Below are positions 8,837 to 17,404 of a stretch of 64,000 nucleotides of DNA, piece by piece. The stretch lies in contig DASSNC010000014.1 in NCBI GenBank assembly GCA_035688305.1, positions 1 through 64,000 on the forward strand. Direction: 5' to 3'. The stretch comes from 66-474 sp035688305 (lineage in GTDB: Bacteria > Pseudomonadota > Gammaproteobacteria > Xanthomonadales > Rhodanobacteraceae). Under the pieces are notes generated by a model. That model ran no database searches, was not told the DNA's origin, and was given only the letters and a program-made list of their open reading frames with translations. The translations under genes and the position numbers were made by a program. Position 1 is the first letter of the stretch, and every line of letters begins with the position of its first letter.

Positions 8837-11767
8837 ATGCAATTCAAACGCAACGTGATGACGCTCGCGCTGATGTCCGCAGGCATTGGCCTTGCCACCT
8901 GCGCCAACATCGCCTTTGCGGCCAGCGGCCGCATCCAGACCACCGATCCGCAGCAGACGGACTCGAGCCAGCCTGCGCAAACGGACCAGGCCAAGGCGAA
9001 TGCCGACAAAAAGAAAAAGCAGGACGAGAAACAGCAGCAGGCGCAACAAGCCATCACCCTCGGCGCGGTCGAAGTCACCGGCTACGCCAGCAGTGTGCAG
9101 AACTCCATCGCGATCAAGCGCAACTCCGACTCCATCGTCGAGGCGGTTTCGGCCGAACAGATCGGCAAGCTGCCCGGCACCAGCATTGCCGACAGCCTGG
9201 GCCGGCTGCCGGGCCTGGCAGTACAAAGCGTCAATGGCCGCCCGCAGGTGCTCACCATCCACGGCCTCGGCCCGGACTTCAGCACGGCGCTGATCAACGG
9301 CAGCCAGCAGGTTTCCACCTCCAACAACCGCGACGTGCAATTCGACCAGTATCCGTCGAGCTGGTTCGGCAGCGTGGTCGTGCACATGAGCCCCAGCGCC
9401 AACCTGATCGGGCAGGGCCTATCGGGCACCGTGGACATGCATACCATCCGCCCGCTCGACACCCGCGAGCGCCAGTTGGCCATCAACGCGCATTACATCT
9501 GGGACGGCATGAACCAGTTGGCGGATGGTCCCGGCGTCAAGGACAACGGTTACCACCTCAATGGCGTGTACGTCGACCAGTTTGCCGATCACACCTTCGG
9601 CATCACACTCGGCATCGACCTGGATTCCAATCCGTACCAGATCGAGCACCAGGCGCCGTGGGGTTATCCGAATGACGCGAATGGCGATCTGGTTGTGGGC
9701 GGGGCCAAGAACTACGGCATTTCCGGCTTGATGAAGCGCCAGGGCTACCTGGCCACGTTCGAATGGCGGCCGTCGGATGCCTTCTCCAGCACCCTGGACC
9801 TCACCTACGACAATTTCCGCGAAACGCAGCAGGCCAAGGGCGTCGAGTTTCCTCTGTTCTGGGGCGCGGGCGTGACCCTGCAGCCCGGCAACGTCGGTGG
9901 CGGCTTCGTGCAGAGCGGCACCTACAGCAACGTTTCGCCGGTGATCCGCAACGACTACAACCAGACGCGCGCCAAGGTCTGGAACATCGACTGGGGCGCG
10001 AACATCCGCTTCAACGCGGACTGGTCGGCCGGCATCGATGCCAACTATTCGCGCGCCGATCGCCGCGACATGCTGCTCGAGAGCTATTCCGGCTTCGGCT
10101 ACAACAAGAGTGGCCCGACCGATACCGTCGATTTCACCGAATTGAACAACGGCATGCTGGTGTTGAACCCCACGCTGGACTACTCCGACCCGAGCCTGGT
10201 CATGCTGACCGACCCGCAGGGTTGGGGCAGTGGCGCCACGCCGCCGGTGGTGCAGGGCGGCTTCATCAATGCACCGCACACCAACGACTACCTCGCCAAC
10301 CTGCGCCTCAGCGTCACCCGCAATTTCCTCAACGGGCCGTTCTCCAGCATGGAAGTCGGCGTCGACCGCGGCAATCGCCAGAAGAACTACCAGATCGACC
10401 AGGACTTCCTGATCTTCCCCGGTGGCGCGCAGACGGCACCGATCCCTTCGGGTGCGACCGTGGGTGATCCACTGGGCTGGATGGGCATCGGCAACCAGCT
10501 GCTCTACAACCCACTTGACCTGATCTCGAACGGTACCTACCAGTTGTTCCCGACCGCGCTGTCCTCGATCGCCGTGCCGCCGAACTGGCAGGTGAACGAG
10601 CGCGACATCACGCCGTATGTGCAATTCAACATCGACACCACGCTCGGCAACGTTGGCTTGCGTGGCAACGTGGGCGTGCAGGTGGCGCACACCAACCAGA
10701 CCTCGGATGGCCAATACGCGCAGGCCAGTTCCGGCGGCACCAACGGCTCCAACGTGGTGCTGCTGCCGACCTCCGGCGGCACCAGTTGGACCCGCTGGTT
10801 GCCGAGCCTGAACCTGGTGTTCGGACTGAGCCAGAACGATGACCTGCGCTTCAGTGCAGCCAAGACCATCGCGCGTCCGCGCATGGACCAGATGAGCGCC
10901 AGCATCGGCCTCAATACCGACATCACGCACCTCTCGTCGACTGATCCCAACCAGGCCTACTTCAGCGCCTCGGGTGGCAATCCGTCGCTGCTGCCGACCA
11001 AGGCCAACAACTTCAACCTGAGTTACGAGCACTATTTCGACGGTGCGTCGTCGGGCTATCAGTGCACGTCGAACGAAGCCAAGCAGTCGCCGTTGTGCAG
11101 CGCTGGCGGTGCCGGTTACTTCGCCTTGTCGAGCTACTACCTGCAGCTGAGTGACTACATCGATCCGAACGCCGCCTACCTCAAGGATTTCTCGGCCTTC
11201 ATTCCGGCCTACCTGACGCCGGCCGAGGCGGCACAACTGGGCACACCGTTCGGCACGGTGTCTGGTCCGACCAATGATGGCCACGGTTCGATCAAGGGCG
11301 CGCAGGTGACCCTGAACCTGCCGCTCGGGCACCTCACCCACGCGCTGGATGGCCTGGGCACGATCGTCAGTGTCAACTACACCAAGAGTTCGTTGATCTA
11401 CGGCGACAACCCGAACCCGATCACCGTGCCGGGCCTGTCCAAGTGGGTCGCGAACTGGACGCTGTACTACCAGAACGGCGGCTTCCAGGCGCGTGTCAGC
11501 CAGAGCTACCGCAACAGCTTCCTCGGCCGCGTTTCCGGCATCAGCGCGACCCGCGTCGAACAGATCATCAAGGGTGGCAGCACCACCTCGGCGCAGGTCA
11601 GCTACGACGTCCAGAACGGGCCGTTGAAGGGCATGACCTTCGTCCTGCAAGGTTCCAACCTCAGCAACCAGCGCTTCATGACCTACCAGAACAACGATCC
11701 GCGGCAAGTACAGACCTGGGAGCTGTACGGGCGCCGCTACGAAGCCGGCATCTCGTACAAGTTCTGA
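8837..11767 (+). CDS. TonB-dependent outer-membrane receptor for alpha-glucans
   Basis: A 976-residue receptor of the Xanthomonas/Caulobacter TonB-dependent type. The signal peptide ends near AFA (28). An unusual Lys/Gln/Asp-rich linker (about 36-72) precedes the TonB box (ITLGAVEVTG, about 73-82). The plug domain follows (about 85-220, with QIGKLPGTSIADSLGRLPG). The rest is a large beta-barrel ending in the aromatic YEAGISYKF (C-terminal Phe). I start at the ATG at 8837, which has a GGGGAA ribosome site. Receptors of this type import maltodextrins with energy from TonB-ExbBD. It heads the rightward operon; enzymes for alpha-glucan breakdown follow. Confidence 0.92.
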   Translation: MQFKRNVMTLALMSAGIGLATCANIAFAASGRIQTTDPQQTDSSQPAQTDQAKANADKKKKQDEKQQQAQQAITLGAVEVTGYASSVQNSIAIKRNSDSIVEAVSAEQIGKLPGTSIADSLGRLPGLAVQSVNGRPQVLTIHGLGPDFSTALINGSQQVSTSNNRDVQFDQYPSSWFGSVVVHMSPSANLIGQGLSGTVDMHTIRPLDTRERQLAINAHYIWDGMNQLADGPGVKDNGYHLNGVYVDQFADHTFGITLGIDLDSNPYQIEHQAPWGYPNDANGDLVVGGAKNYGISGLMKRQGYLATFEWRPSDAFSSTLDLTYDNFRETQQAKGVEFPLFWGAGVTLQPGNVGGGFVQSGTYSNVSPVIRNDYNQTRAKVWNIDWGANIRFNADWSAGIDANYSRADRRDMLLESYSGFGYNKSGPTDTVDFTELNNGMLVLNPTLDYSDPSLVMLTDPQGWGSGATPPVVQGGFINAPHTNDYLANLRLSVTRNFLNGPFSSMEVGVDRGNRQKNYQIDQDFLIFPGGAQTAPIPSGATVGDPLGWMGIGNQLLYNPLDLISNGTYQLFPTALSSIAVPPNWQVNERDITPYVQFNIDTTLGNVGLRGNVGVQVAHTNQTSDGQYAQASSGGTNGSNVVLLPTSGGTSWTRWLPSLNLVFGLSQNDDLRFSAAKTIARPRMDQMSASIGLNTDITHLSSTDPNQAYFSASGGNPSLLPTKANNFNLSYEHYFDGASSGYQCTSNEAKQSPLCSAGGAGYFALSSYYLQLSDYIDPNAAYLKDFSAFIPAYLTPAEAAQLGTPFGTVSGPTNDGHGSIKGAQVTLNLPLGHLTHALDGLGTIVSVNYTKSSLIYGDNPNPITVPGLSKWVANWTLYYQNGGFQARVSQSYRNSFLGRVSGISATRVEQIIKGGSTTSAQVSYDVQNGPLKGMTFVLQGSNLSNQRFMTYQNNDPRQVQTWELYGRRYEAGISYKF

Positions 11768-11781
11768 AGACGGATGGTGGC

Positions 11782-11842
11782 GGCGCAAGGCATCGTTGTC
11801 CTGCAGCAACGGGCCTTGCGCCGTCGCGCTCCTGCGCGACGG
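11782..11842 (+). other. tandem intercistronic stem-loops after the receptor gene
   Basis: Two hairpins lie in the 125-base gap between receptor and halogenase genes. The first has arms GGCGCAAGGC (11782-11791) and GCCTTGCGCC (11813-11822), with further pairing inside. The second has arms CCGTCGCG (11821-11828) and CGCGACGG (11835-11842). There is no T-run, so they are unlikely to be classical terminators. They may protect the receptor mRNA's 3' end or lower expression of the downstream genes. Confidence 0.55.
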
Positions 11843-11892
11843 CGACGCGTCAGCCAGGGTTCCGTGCGGTCGCAAAGGTGTACGCTCGCGCC

Positions 11893-13437
11893 ATGAATGA
11901 GAATGCCATCCGACGCGTGGTGATCGTCGGCGGCGGCACCGCCGGCTGGCTGGCTGCCGCGTTGCTGGCCCGCGCGCTCGGACCGACGCGTGAAATCCGC
12001 CTCGTCGAATCCGCCCAGATCGGCACGGTCGGGGTGGGCGAGGCCACGATTCCACAGATCCTGCACATCAACAGTTTCCTCGGCATCGACGAGACCGAGA
12101 TGCTGCGTTTCACCCACGGCACCTACAAGCTCGGCGTGCAGCTCGAGAATTTCGGCCGCCTGGGCGATGCCTACCTGCATGGTTTCGGTGATGTCGGGCT
12201 GCCGCTGGGCCTGTTGCCGTTCCACCACTATTGGCTGCGTGCCCGCGCGCAGGGCGACACGCACTCGTTGTGGGATTACTCGGTGAACGCGGTGGCCGCG
12301 GCGAAGGACCGCTTCGCGCGGCTCGACAAGGTGCCGAACACGCCACTCGGCGGCATCCGCTACGCCTACCAGTTCGATGCCGCGAACTATGCGCAGTACC
12401 TGCGCGGCAAGATTCCCGCGGGCGCGGTGCAACGTACCGAAGGCAAGGTGGTCGATGTGCGCTTGCGCGGTGACGATGGCTTCATCGAGTCGCTGCAACT
12501 CGACAGCGGCGAGGCCATCAAGGGCGATTTCTTCATCGACTGCTCGGGCTTTCGCGGCCTGCTGATCGAAGGTGCACTGAAAACCGGTTACGAGAACTGG
12601 CAGCACTGGTTGCCTTGCGACCGCGCACTCGCGGTCGGTAGCACGCGCAACGGGCCGATGCATCCGTACACGCTCGCCACCGCGCGCAGCGCCGGCTGGC
12701 AATGGCGGATCGACCTGCAGCACCGCACCGGCAACGGGCACGTGTACTGCAGCGATTTCATCAGCGACGACGAAGCCGCGGCGCAGGTCCTCGCCAACCT
12801 GCCCGGCGAAGCCATGGGCGAACCGCGCCCGCTGCGCTTCGTCACCGGCATGCGCAAGCTGACGTGGAACCGCAATTGCCTTGCGCTCGGATTGTCGGCG
12901 GGCTTCATGGAGCCGCTGGAGTCGACCACGATCCACCTCGTGCAGTCGGGCATCGCGCGCTTCCTCGGCATGTTTCCGGACCGGCATTGCGACCCGCTGC
13001 TGGTGGATACCTACAATCGCCAGACCCGCTTCGAGTACGAGCGCGTGCGCGATTTCCTGATCCTGCACTACAAGGCCACCGAGCGCGACGATGCGCCGTT
13101 CTGGCGCCAGTGCGGCGCGATGGAAGTGCCGGAATCGCTGGCCCAGCGCATCGCGCTGTTCCGGCGCACCGGCCTGATTTTCCGTGAGGCCGACGAGCTG
13201 TTCACCGAAGTCGCCTGGTTGCAGGTATTGCTGGGCCAGCGCATCGAACCCGCGCACTACCACCCCCTTGCCGACGAGCTGGAGGAATCCAAATTGCAGG
13301 GCTTTCTTTCCGACATTCGCACGCTCGTCAACCGCGCCGCGGCGCCGTTGCCCGCCCACGAGGCCTTTGTCGCGCGTACCTGTGCCGCACCCGCGGCAGC
13401 GACAGCGGTGCACGACGTCGCGGGAAGTGCAGCATGA
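11893..13437 (+). CDS. flavin-dependent (tryptophan-type) halogenase-like protein
   Basis: A 514-residue FAD-binding protein of the tryptophan halogenase family. The dinucleotide motif GGGTAGW is at 13-19, the catalytic lysine appears as Lys79 in GTYKLGVQ, and the conserved glutamate as Glu343 in EPLEST. The family fingerprint WxWxIP reads W269-Q-W271-R-I273-D274: the proline is replaced by aspartate. Family members halogenate free indoles or similar aromatics with FADH2 from a separate reductase; none is next door. Homologues are known beside TonB receptors in alphaproteobacteria and xanthomonads, with substrate usually unknown. Its stop overlaps the next start (ATGA). Halogenation activity is not established by the sequence. 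Confidence 0.85.
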   Translation: MNENAIRRVVIVGGGTAGWLAAALLARALGPTREIRLVESAQIGTVGVGEATIPQILHINSFLGIDETEMLRFTHGTYKLGVQLENFGRLGDAYLHGFGDVGLPLGLLPFHHYWLRARAQGDTHSLWDYSVNAVAAAKDRFARLDKVPNTPLGGIRYAYQFDAANYAQYLRGKIPAGAVQRTEGKVVDVRLRGDDGFIESLQLDSGEAIKGDFFIDCSGFRGLLIEGALKTGYENWQHWLPCDRALAVGSTRNGPMHPYTLATARSAGWQWRIDLQHRTGNGHVYCSDFISDDEAAAQVLANLPGEAMGEPRPLRFVTGMRKLTWNRNCLALGLSAGFMEPLESTTIHLVQSGIARFLGMFPDRHCDPLLVDTYNRQTRFEYERVRDFLILHYKATERDDAPFWRQCGAMEVPESLAQRIALFRRTGLIFREADELFTEVAWLQVLLGQRIEPAHYHPLADELEESKLQGFLSDIRTLVNRAAAPLPAHEAFVARTCAAPAAATAVHDVAGSAA

Positions 13438-15008
13438 GGGGCATCGGGCTTGCGCTTGCGTTGTGCGTGGCCGGTGCGGGGCTGGCCTTGTCCGGACATG
13501 CCGCGGCGCCTGCGGCTGAGGCCGCTACGCGTGCCGCGCCGGCCGCGAAGGCCGTTTCCGGCGTCTGGTACGAAATCTTCGTGCGCAGTTGGTACGACAC
13601 CAACGGCGACGGCATCGGTGATTTGAACGGCGTCACCGCCAAACTCGATTACCTGCAGAAGCTGGGCATCAGCGGCATCTGGCTGATGCCGATCAACCCG
13701 TCGCCGAGTTACCACGGTTACGACGTCAGCAACTACGAAGCGGTGAATCCCCAGTACGGCACGCTCGCCGATTTCCGCCATCTCGTGCAAGAGGCCCACG
13801 CGCGCGGCATCCGCGTGATCATCGACATGGTGGCCAACCATTCGAGCAACGAGAACCCGTGGTTCGTGTCGGCACTGGATCCGAAGAGCCCTTATCGTGA
13901 TTGGTACATCTGGGCCGGCAAGACCACCGATGTCGACATGCCCAACGCGTTCGGTGGGCAGGCCTGGCACCGGGCGCCGGACGGGCAGTATTACCTCAGC
14001 ATCTTCGACCCGGCGATGCCCGATCTCAACTACGACAATCCGGCCGTGCGCGCGAAAATGATCGCGATCGGCCAGTTCTGGTTGCGGCAGGGCGCGGATG
14101 GATTCCGGCTCGATGCGGCGCGCCACATCTACGTCAACGTTCCCTCGGATGTCGGCAACCCGGTGTCCATTGCGAAGAACGTCGCCTGGTGGGAGCAATA
14201 CCGGAAGGGGCTCGACAAGGTCGATCCGCACGCCTACCTCGTCGGCGAGATCACGCGCGACGAGGCTGCCGACATCGCGCCCTACCTGAAGCCGCTGGAC
14301 GCCGCGTTCAACTTCCCGATTGCCAAGGGCCTGATCGCGGCGGTCAAGGCCGAGCGCAACCTCGATCTTGCGCGCACCCTGGCGCAGACCTACGTGACCT
14401 ACGACAAGGTCGCCAGTGATGCGATGCAAAAGGACGCGCCGTTCCTGTCCAACCACGACCAGGAACGCGTGATGAGTCAACTCGGGGGCGATCCCGCGCA
14501 CATGCGCGTGGCTGCAGCGTTGCTGATGACCTTGCCGGGCGAGCCGTACATTTATTACGGCGAAGAACTCGGCATGCGCGGCGAGAAACCCGATCCCGAC
14601 CTGCGCACGCCGATGCGCTGGGAGCGCGCCCTCGATGCGAAGGGCGAAACCACGTGGCATGCCACTTCGCCGGCCAACGGCGGGCCGATTTCGGTCGCCG
14701 CCCAGCAAGCCGATCCGGATTCGCTGCTCAACTGGTATCGCATGCTGATCCACTGGCGCGTCGAGATTCCGGCGTTGCGCGAGGGGGGCTTCGCGGTGTA
14801 TCCGCAGGCGAACGACCAGCTGGTGGCGTGGCAACGCAGCGATGGCGCCGACTCGGTGCTGGTGGTGCACAACCTGTCCGGCACCGCGCAAGCCCTGCCA
14901 TTGCCGGCGGATCAGTTCCACACGCTGCTGCGGCACACCCTTCCCGGCACCGCGGTCGCGGCCGACCACCTCCAGTTGCCGCCGTACGGCAGCGCGATCC
15001 TGCAATGA
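13434..15008 (+). CDS. exported alpha-amylase-like enzyme, GH13
   Basis: A 524-residue GH13 protein with an N-terminal signal peptide (hydrophobic 4-18, Ala-rich cleavage region to about 40). The catalytic domain carries DANHS-type region I (DMVANHSS, about 131-138), nucleophile Asp227 (GFRLDAARH), acid/base Glu272 (LVGEITRD) and Asp342 (LSNHDQERV). It probably acts in the periplasm or at the cell surface on maltodextrins. It overlaps the halogenase stop and the GH31 start by ATGA junctions, indicating translational coupling in one operon. Confidence 0.9.
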   Translation: MRGIGLALALCVAGAGLALSGHAAAPAAEAATRAAPAAKAVSGVWYEIFVRSWYDTNGDGIGDLNGVTAKLDYLQKLGISGIWLMPINPSPSYHGYDVSNYEAVNPQYGTLADFRHLVQEAHARGIRVIIDMVANHSSNENPWFVSALDPKSPYRDWYIWAGKTTDVDMPNAFGGQAWHRAPDGQYYLSIFDPAMPDLNYDNPAVRAKMIAIGQFWLRQGADGFRLDAARHIYVNVPSDVGNPVSIAKNVAWWEQYRKGLDKVDPHAYLVGEITRDEAADIAPYLKPLDAAFNFPIAKGLIAAVKAERNLDLARTLAQTYVTYDKVASDAMQKDAPFLSNHDQERVMSQLGGDPAHMRVAAALLMTLPGEPYIYYGEELGMRGEKPDPDLRTPMRWERALDAKGETTWHATSPANGGPISVAAQQADPDSLLNWYRMLIHWRVEIPALREGGFAVYPQANDQLVAWQRSDGADSVLVVHNLSGTAQALPLPADQFHTLLRHTLPGTAVAADHLQLPPYGSAILQ

Positions 15009-17404
15009 ATGACGGAGCCTGGTCGGCCGTCGCGAGGGCACTGTCGCGGAAAGTCCGGTCACTTCCTGCGTTGCTGCTGTGCTGCGGGCTGCTTGTCGCG
15101 GTGGACGCATCCGCCGCCGCCACGCCGTCGAACGGATTCACCAGCGAGGCCTGGGCGGGAGGCAGGCTGGACGTGCAAATGCTGGCGCCCGGCGTGCTGC
15201 ACGTGCACTTCGTGCCCGCCAGCGGCGCCACGCCACCGACCCTGGTGATGGATCCGCAGGGCTGGTCGGGCCCCGCATTCAAGCCCACCGTCACCCGTCA
15301 CGGGGATGCCTTCACGCTGCGCTCGGATCGGATGTCCGTGACGATGGACCCGAAGGCAGGCACGCTGATCGTCGCGGATGCGCGCGACAACGTGCTGTTG
15401 CGACAGACCGATCCTGCAACCTCGGCGCAAGGCCGGATCGTGTTCGACCACGCGCCGGGCATTGCGTGGTACGGCATCGGCAGCTACAGCAGTCACGAGG
15501 ATGTCTCCGCCGGTTTGTTGCGCGATGGCCACCAGGTTGCCAAGGCGGGCAAGCAAGGCCACGCCGGCGCGCCGTTCGTTTGGAGCACCGCGGGCTTCGG
15601 GGTACTGGTGGATTGCGATGGGGCGGAGTTCGACCTCGCCGCGAACCGCATCACCATCAGCCACTGCAAACGGCCCGACGCCAACTACTACATCCTCGTC
15701 GGCACGCCGGCGCAGATGTTCGGTTCGGTGGCGAAACTCAGCGGCCCGGCGCCGCTGTTCCCGAAATGGTCGCTGGGTTTCCTCAACAGCCAGTGGGGCA
15801 TCGACCAGCAGGAACTGCTCTCGCTGGTCCACACTTATCGCGCCAAACACATCCCGATCGATGCCTTCATCCTCGATTTCGACTGGAAGGCGTGGGGGCA
15901 GGGCGACTACGGCGAGTTCCGCTGGAATCCCGAGAAGTTTCCCGACGGGGCCAGTGGCAAGCTGGCACAGATGCTGGACGCCGAGGGTGTGCATCTCGCC
16001 GGCATCATGAAGCCGCGCCTGTTGCTGGGTACCGCCGAAGGCGACTACGCCACCGCGCACGACTTGTGGATCCCGGGCGAAAAGCCTTACCCGGAATACT
16101 TCTCGCACAAGCAGGCCCTGGATGTCGATTTCGACAAGCCGGCCGCGCGGAGTTGGTTTGGGCGCCTCGCGGTGAAGTACGGGTTCGATCACGGCATCGC
16201 CGGTTGGTGGAACGACGAGGCCGATGTGTATGGCAAGGATGGAACGCCCACGTCGAACACGCAGTTCCTCAACATGCAGCGCGCCTTGTACGACGCGCAG
16301 CGTGCGGCCAGCGACACGCGCGTGTGGTCGATCAACCGCAATTTCTGGTTGGGTGCCCAGCGCTATGCGTATGGCATGTGGTCGGGCGATATCGACACGG
16401 GCTTCGCCAGCATGGCCGCGCAACGTGCGCGGATGCTGAGCGCGATCGACGTCGGCGAAATGAACTGGGGCATGGATGGCGGCGGCTTCAACGGTCACCC
16501 CTCGGACGAGAACTACGCACGCTGGATCGAGTTCGGCGCCTTCACGCCGATCTTCCGCGTGCACGGAACGTTCGGTGAGAAACGCCAGCCGTGGGTGTAC
16601 GGCCCGGTGGCTGAAGCGGCTGCCACGAGCGCGATCCGGTTGCGCTGCCACCTGCTGCCGTACACCTACGCGTATCAGTACACGAACCACGCGCACGGTG
16701 TGGGTCTGGTGCGGCCGCTGACCTTCGGCTGGCCGCATGATCCGAAGGTTCGCAACGACGTCGATGCGTGGCTGTTCGGTCAGTGGCTGCTGGTGTCGCC
16801 GGTGGTCAAGCAGGGTGAGACGACCAAGCACATCTATCTGCCGGCCGGCACCTGGACCGACTGGTCCACCGGCAAGGCCTACGCAGGCGGACAAACCATT
16901 ACGCTGCCGGTGGATGCAAAAACCTGGCGGGACATCCCGCTGTTCATCCGTGCCGGCGCGATCATCCCCACCCAGCCGGTGATGGATTACGTCGGCCAGC
17001 GGCCGGTGAAGAGCGTGACCGTGCAGGTGTTTCCGTCCGACCACGCCACGCACTTCGATTACTACGACGACGATGGCCGCACCTACGCCTACGAAAAGGA
17101 TGCGTATTTCCTGCAGGCGATGACCACCCGGCAGCATGCCGGCGAGATCGAATTCAAACTTGCGGTACCGCAGGGCGCGTACAAGCCGGCATTGCGCAAT
17201 TACCTGCTGGCGATCCACGGTGGCCGTGGCAAGAGCGTGCAGATGAACGGCAAGGCGCTGGCATCCATGGCTTCTCTCGATGCACTGGAGCAAGCCGAAA
17301 GCGCTGGCTGGGCCGCGGGGCAGGATCGCTTTGGTGACGTGACCTGGGTGAAGGTTCCGGCTGGCGAGGCGCAAAGCGTGCGCATCGCGACGGTGCAGCA
17401 ATGA
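15005..17404 (+). CDS. exported alpha-glucosidase, GH31
   Basis: A 799-residue GH31 enzyme. The ATG at 15005 overlaps the previous stop. A signal-like hydrophobic region spans about 20-39 (LPALLLCCGLLVAVDASAAA), giving a fairly long n-region. The catalytic TIM barrel has the nucleophile Asp404 in GWWNDEADVYG and the acid/base Asp462 in WSGDIDTGF; N-terminal and C-terminal beta-sandwich domains flank it, with a DUF5110-like end (FDYYDDDGRTYAYE). GH31 enzymes release glucose from the non-reducing ends of alpha-glucans. The exported location with GH13 suggests periplasmic trimming before import. Confidence 0.9.
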   Translation: MNDGAWSAVARALSRKVRSLPALLLCCGLLVAVDASAAATPSNGFTSEAWAGGRLDVQMLAPGVLHVHFVPASGATPPTLVMDPQGWSGPAFKPTVTRHGDAFTLRSDRMSVTMDPKAGTLIVADARDNVLLRQTDPATSAQGRIVFDHAPGIAWYGIGSYSSHEDVSAGLLRDGHQVAKAGKQGHAGAPFVWSTAGFGVLVDCDGAEFDLAANRITISHCKRPDANYYILVGTPAQMFGSVAKLSGPAPLFPKWSLGFLNSQWGIDQQELLSLVHTYRAKHIPIDAFILDFDWKAWGQGDYGEFRWNPEKFPDGASGKLAQMLDAEGVHLAGIMKPRLLLGTAEGDYATAHDLWIPGEKPYPEYFSHKQALDVDFDKPAARSWFGRLAVKYGFDHGIAGWWNDEADVYGKDGTPTSNTQFLNMQRALYDAQRAASDTRVWSINRNFWLGAQRYAYGMWSGDIDTGFASMAAQRARMLSAIDVGEMNWGMDGGGFNGHPSDENYARWIEFGAFTPIFRVHGTFGEKRQPWVYGPVAEAAATSAIRLRCHLLPYTYAYQYTNHAHGVGLVRPLTFGWPHDPKVRNDVDAWLFGQWLLVSPVVKQGETTKHIYLPAGTWTDWSTGKAYAGGQTITLPVDAKTWRDIPLFIRAGAIIPTQPVMDYVGQRPVKSVTVQVFPSDHATHFDYYDDDGRTYAYEKDAYFLQAMTTRQHAGEIEFKLAVPQGAYKPALRNYLLAIHGGRGKSVQMNGKALASMASLDALEQAESAGWAAGQDRFGDVTWVKVPAGEAQSVRIATVQQ

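Noticed and set aside
9419..12055. 878-codon open frame antisense to the TonB receptor
   Set aside because: Antisense shadow of a recognised gene; no ribosome site and a low-complexity product.
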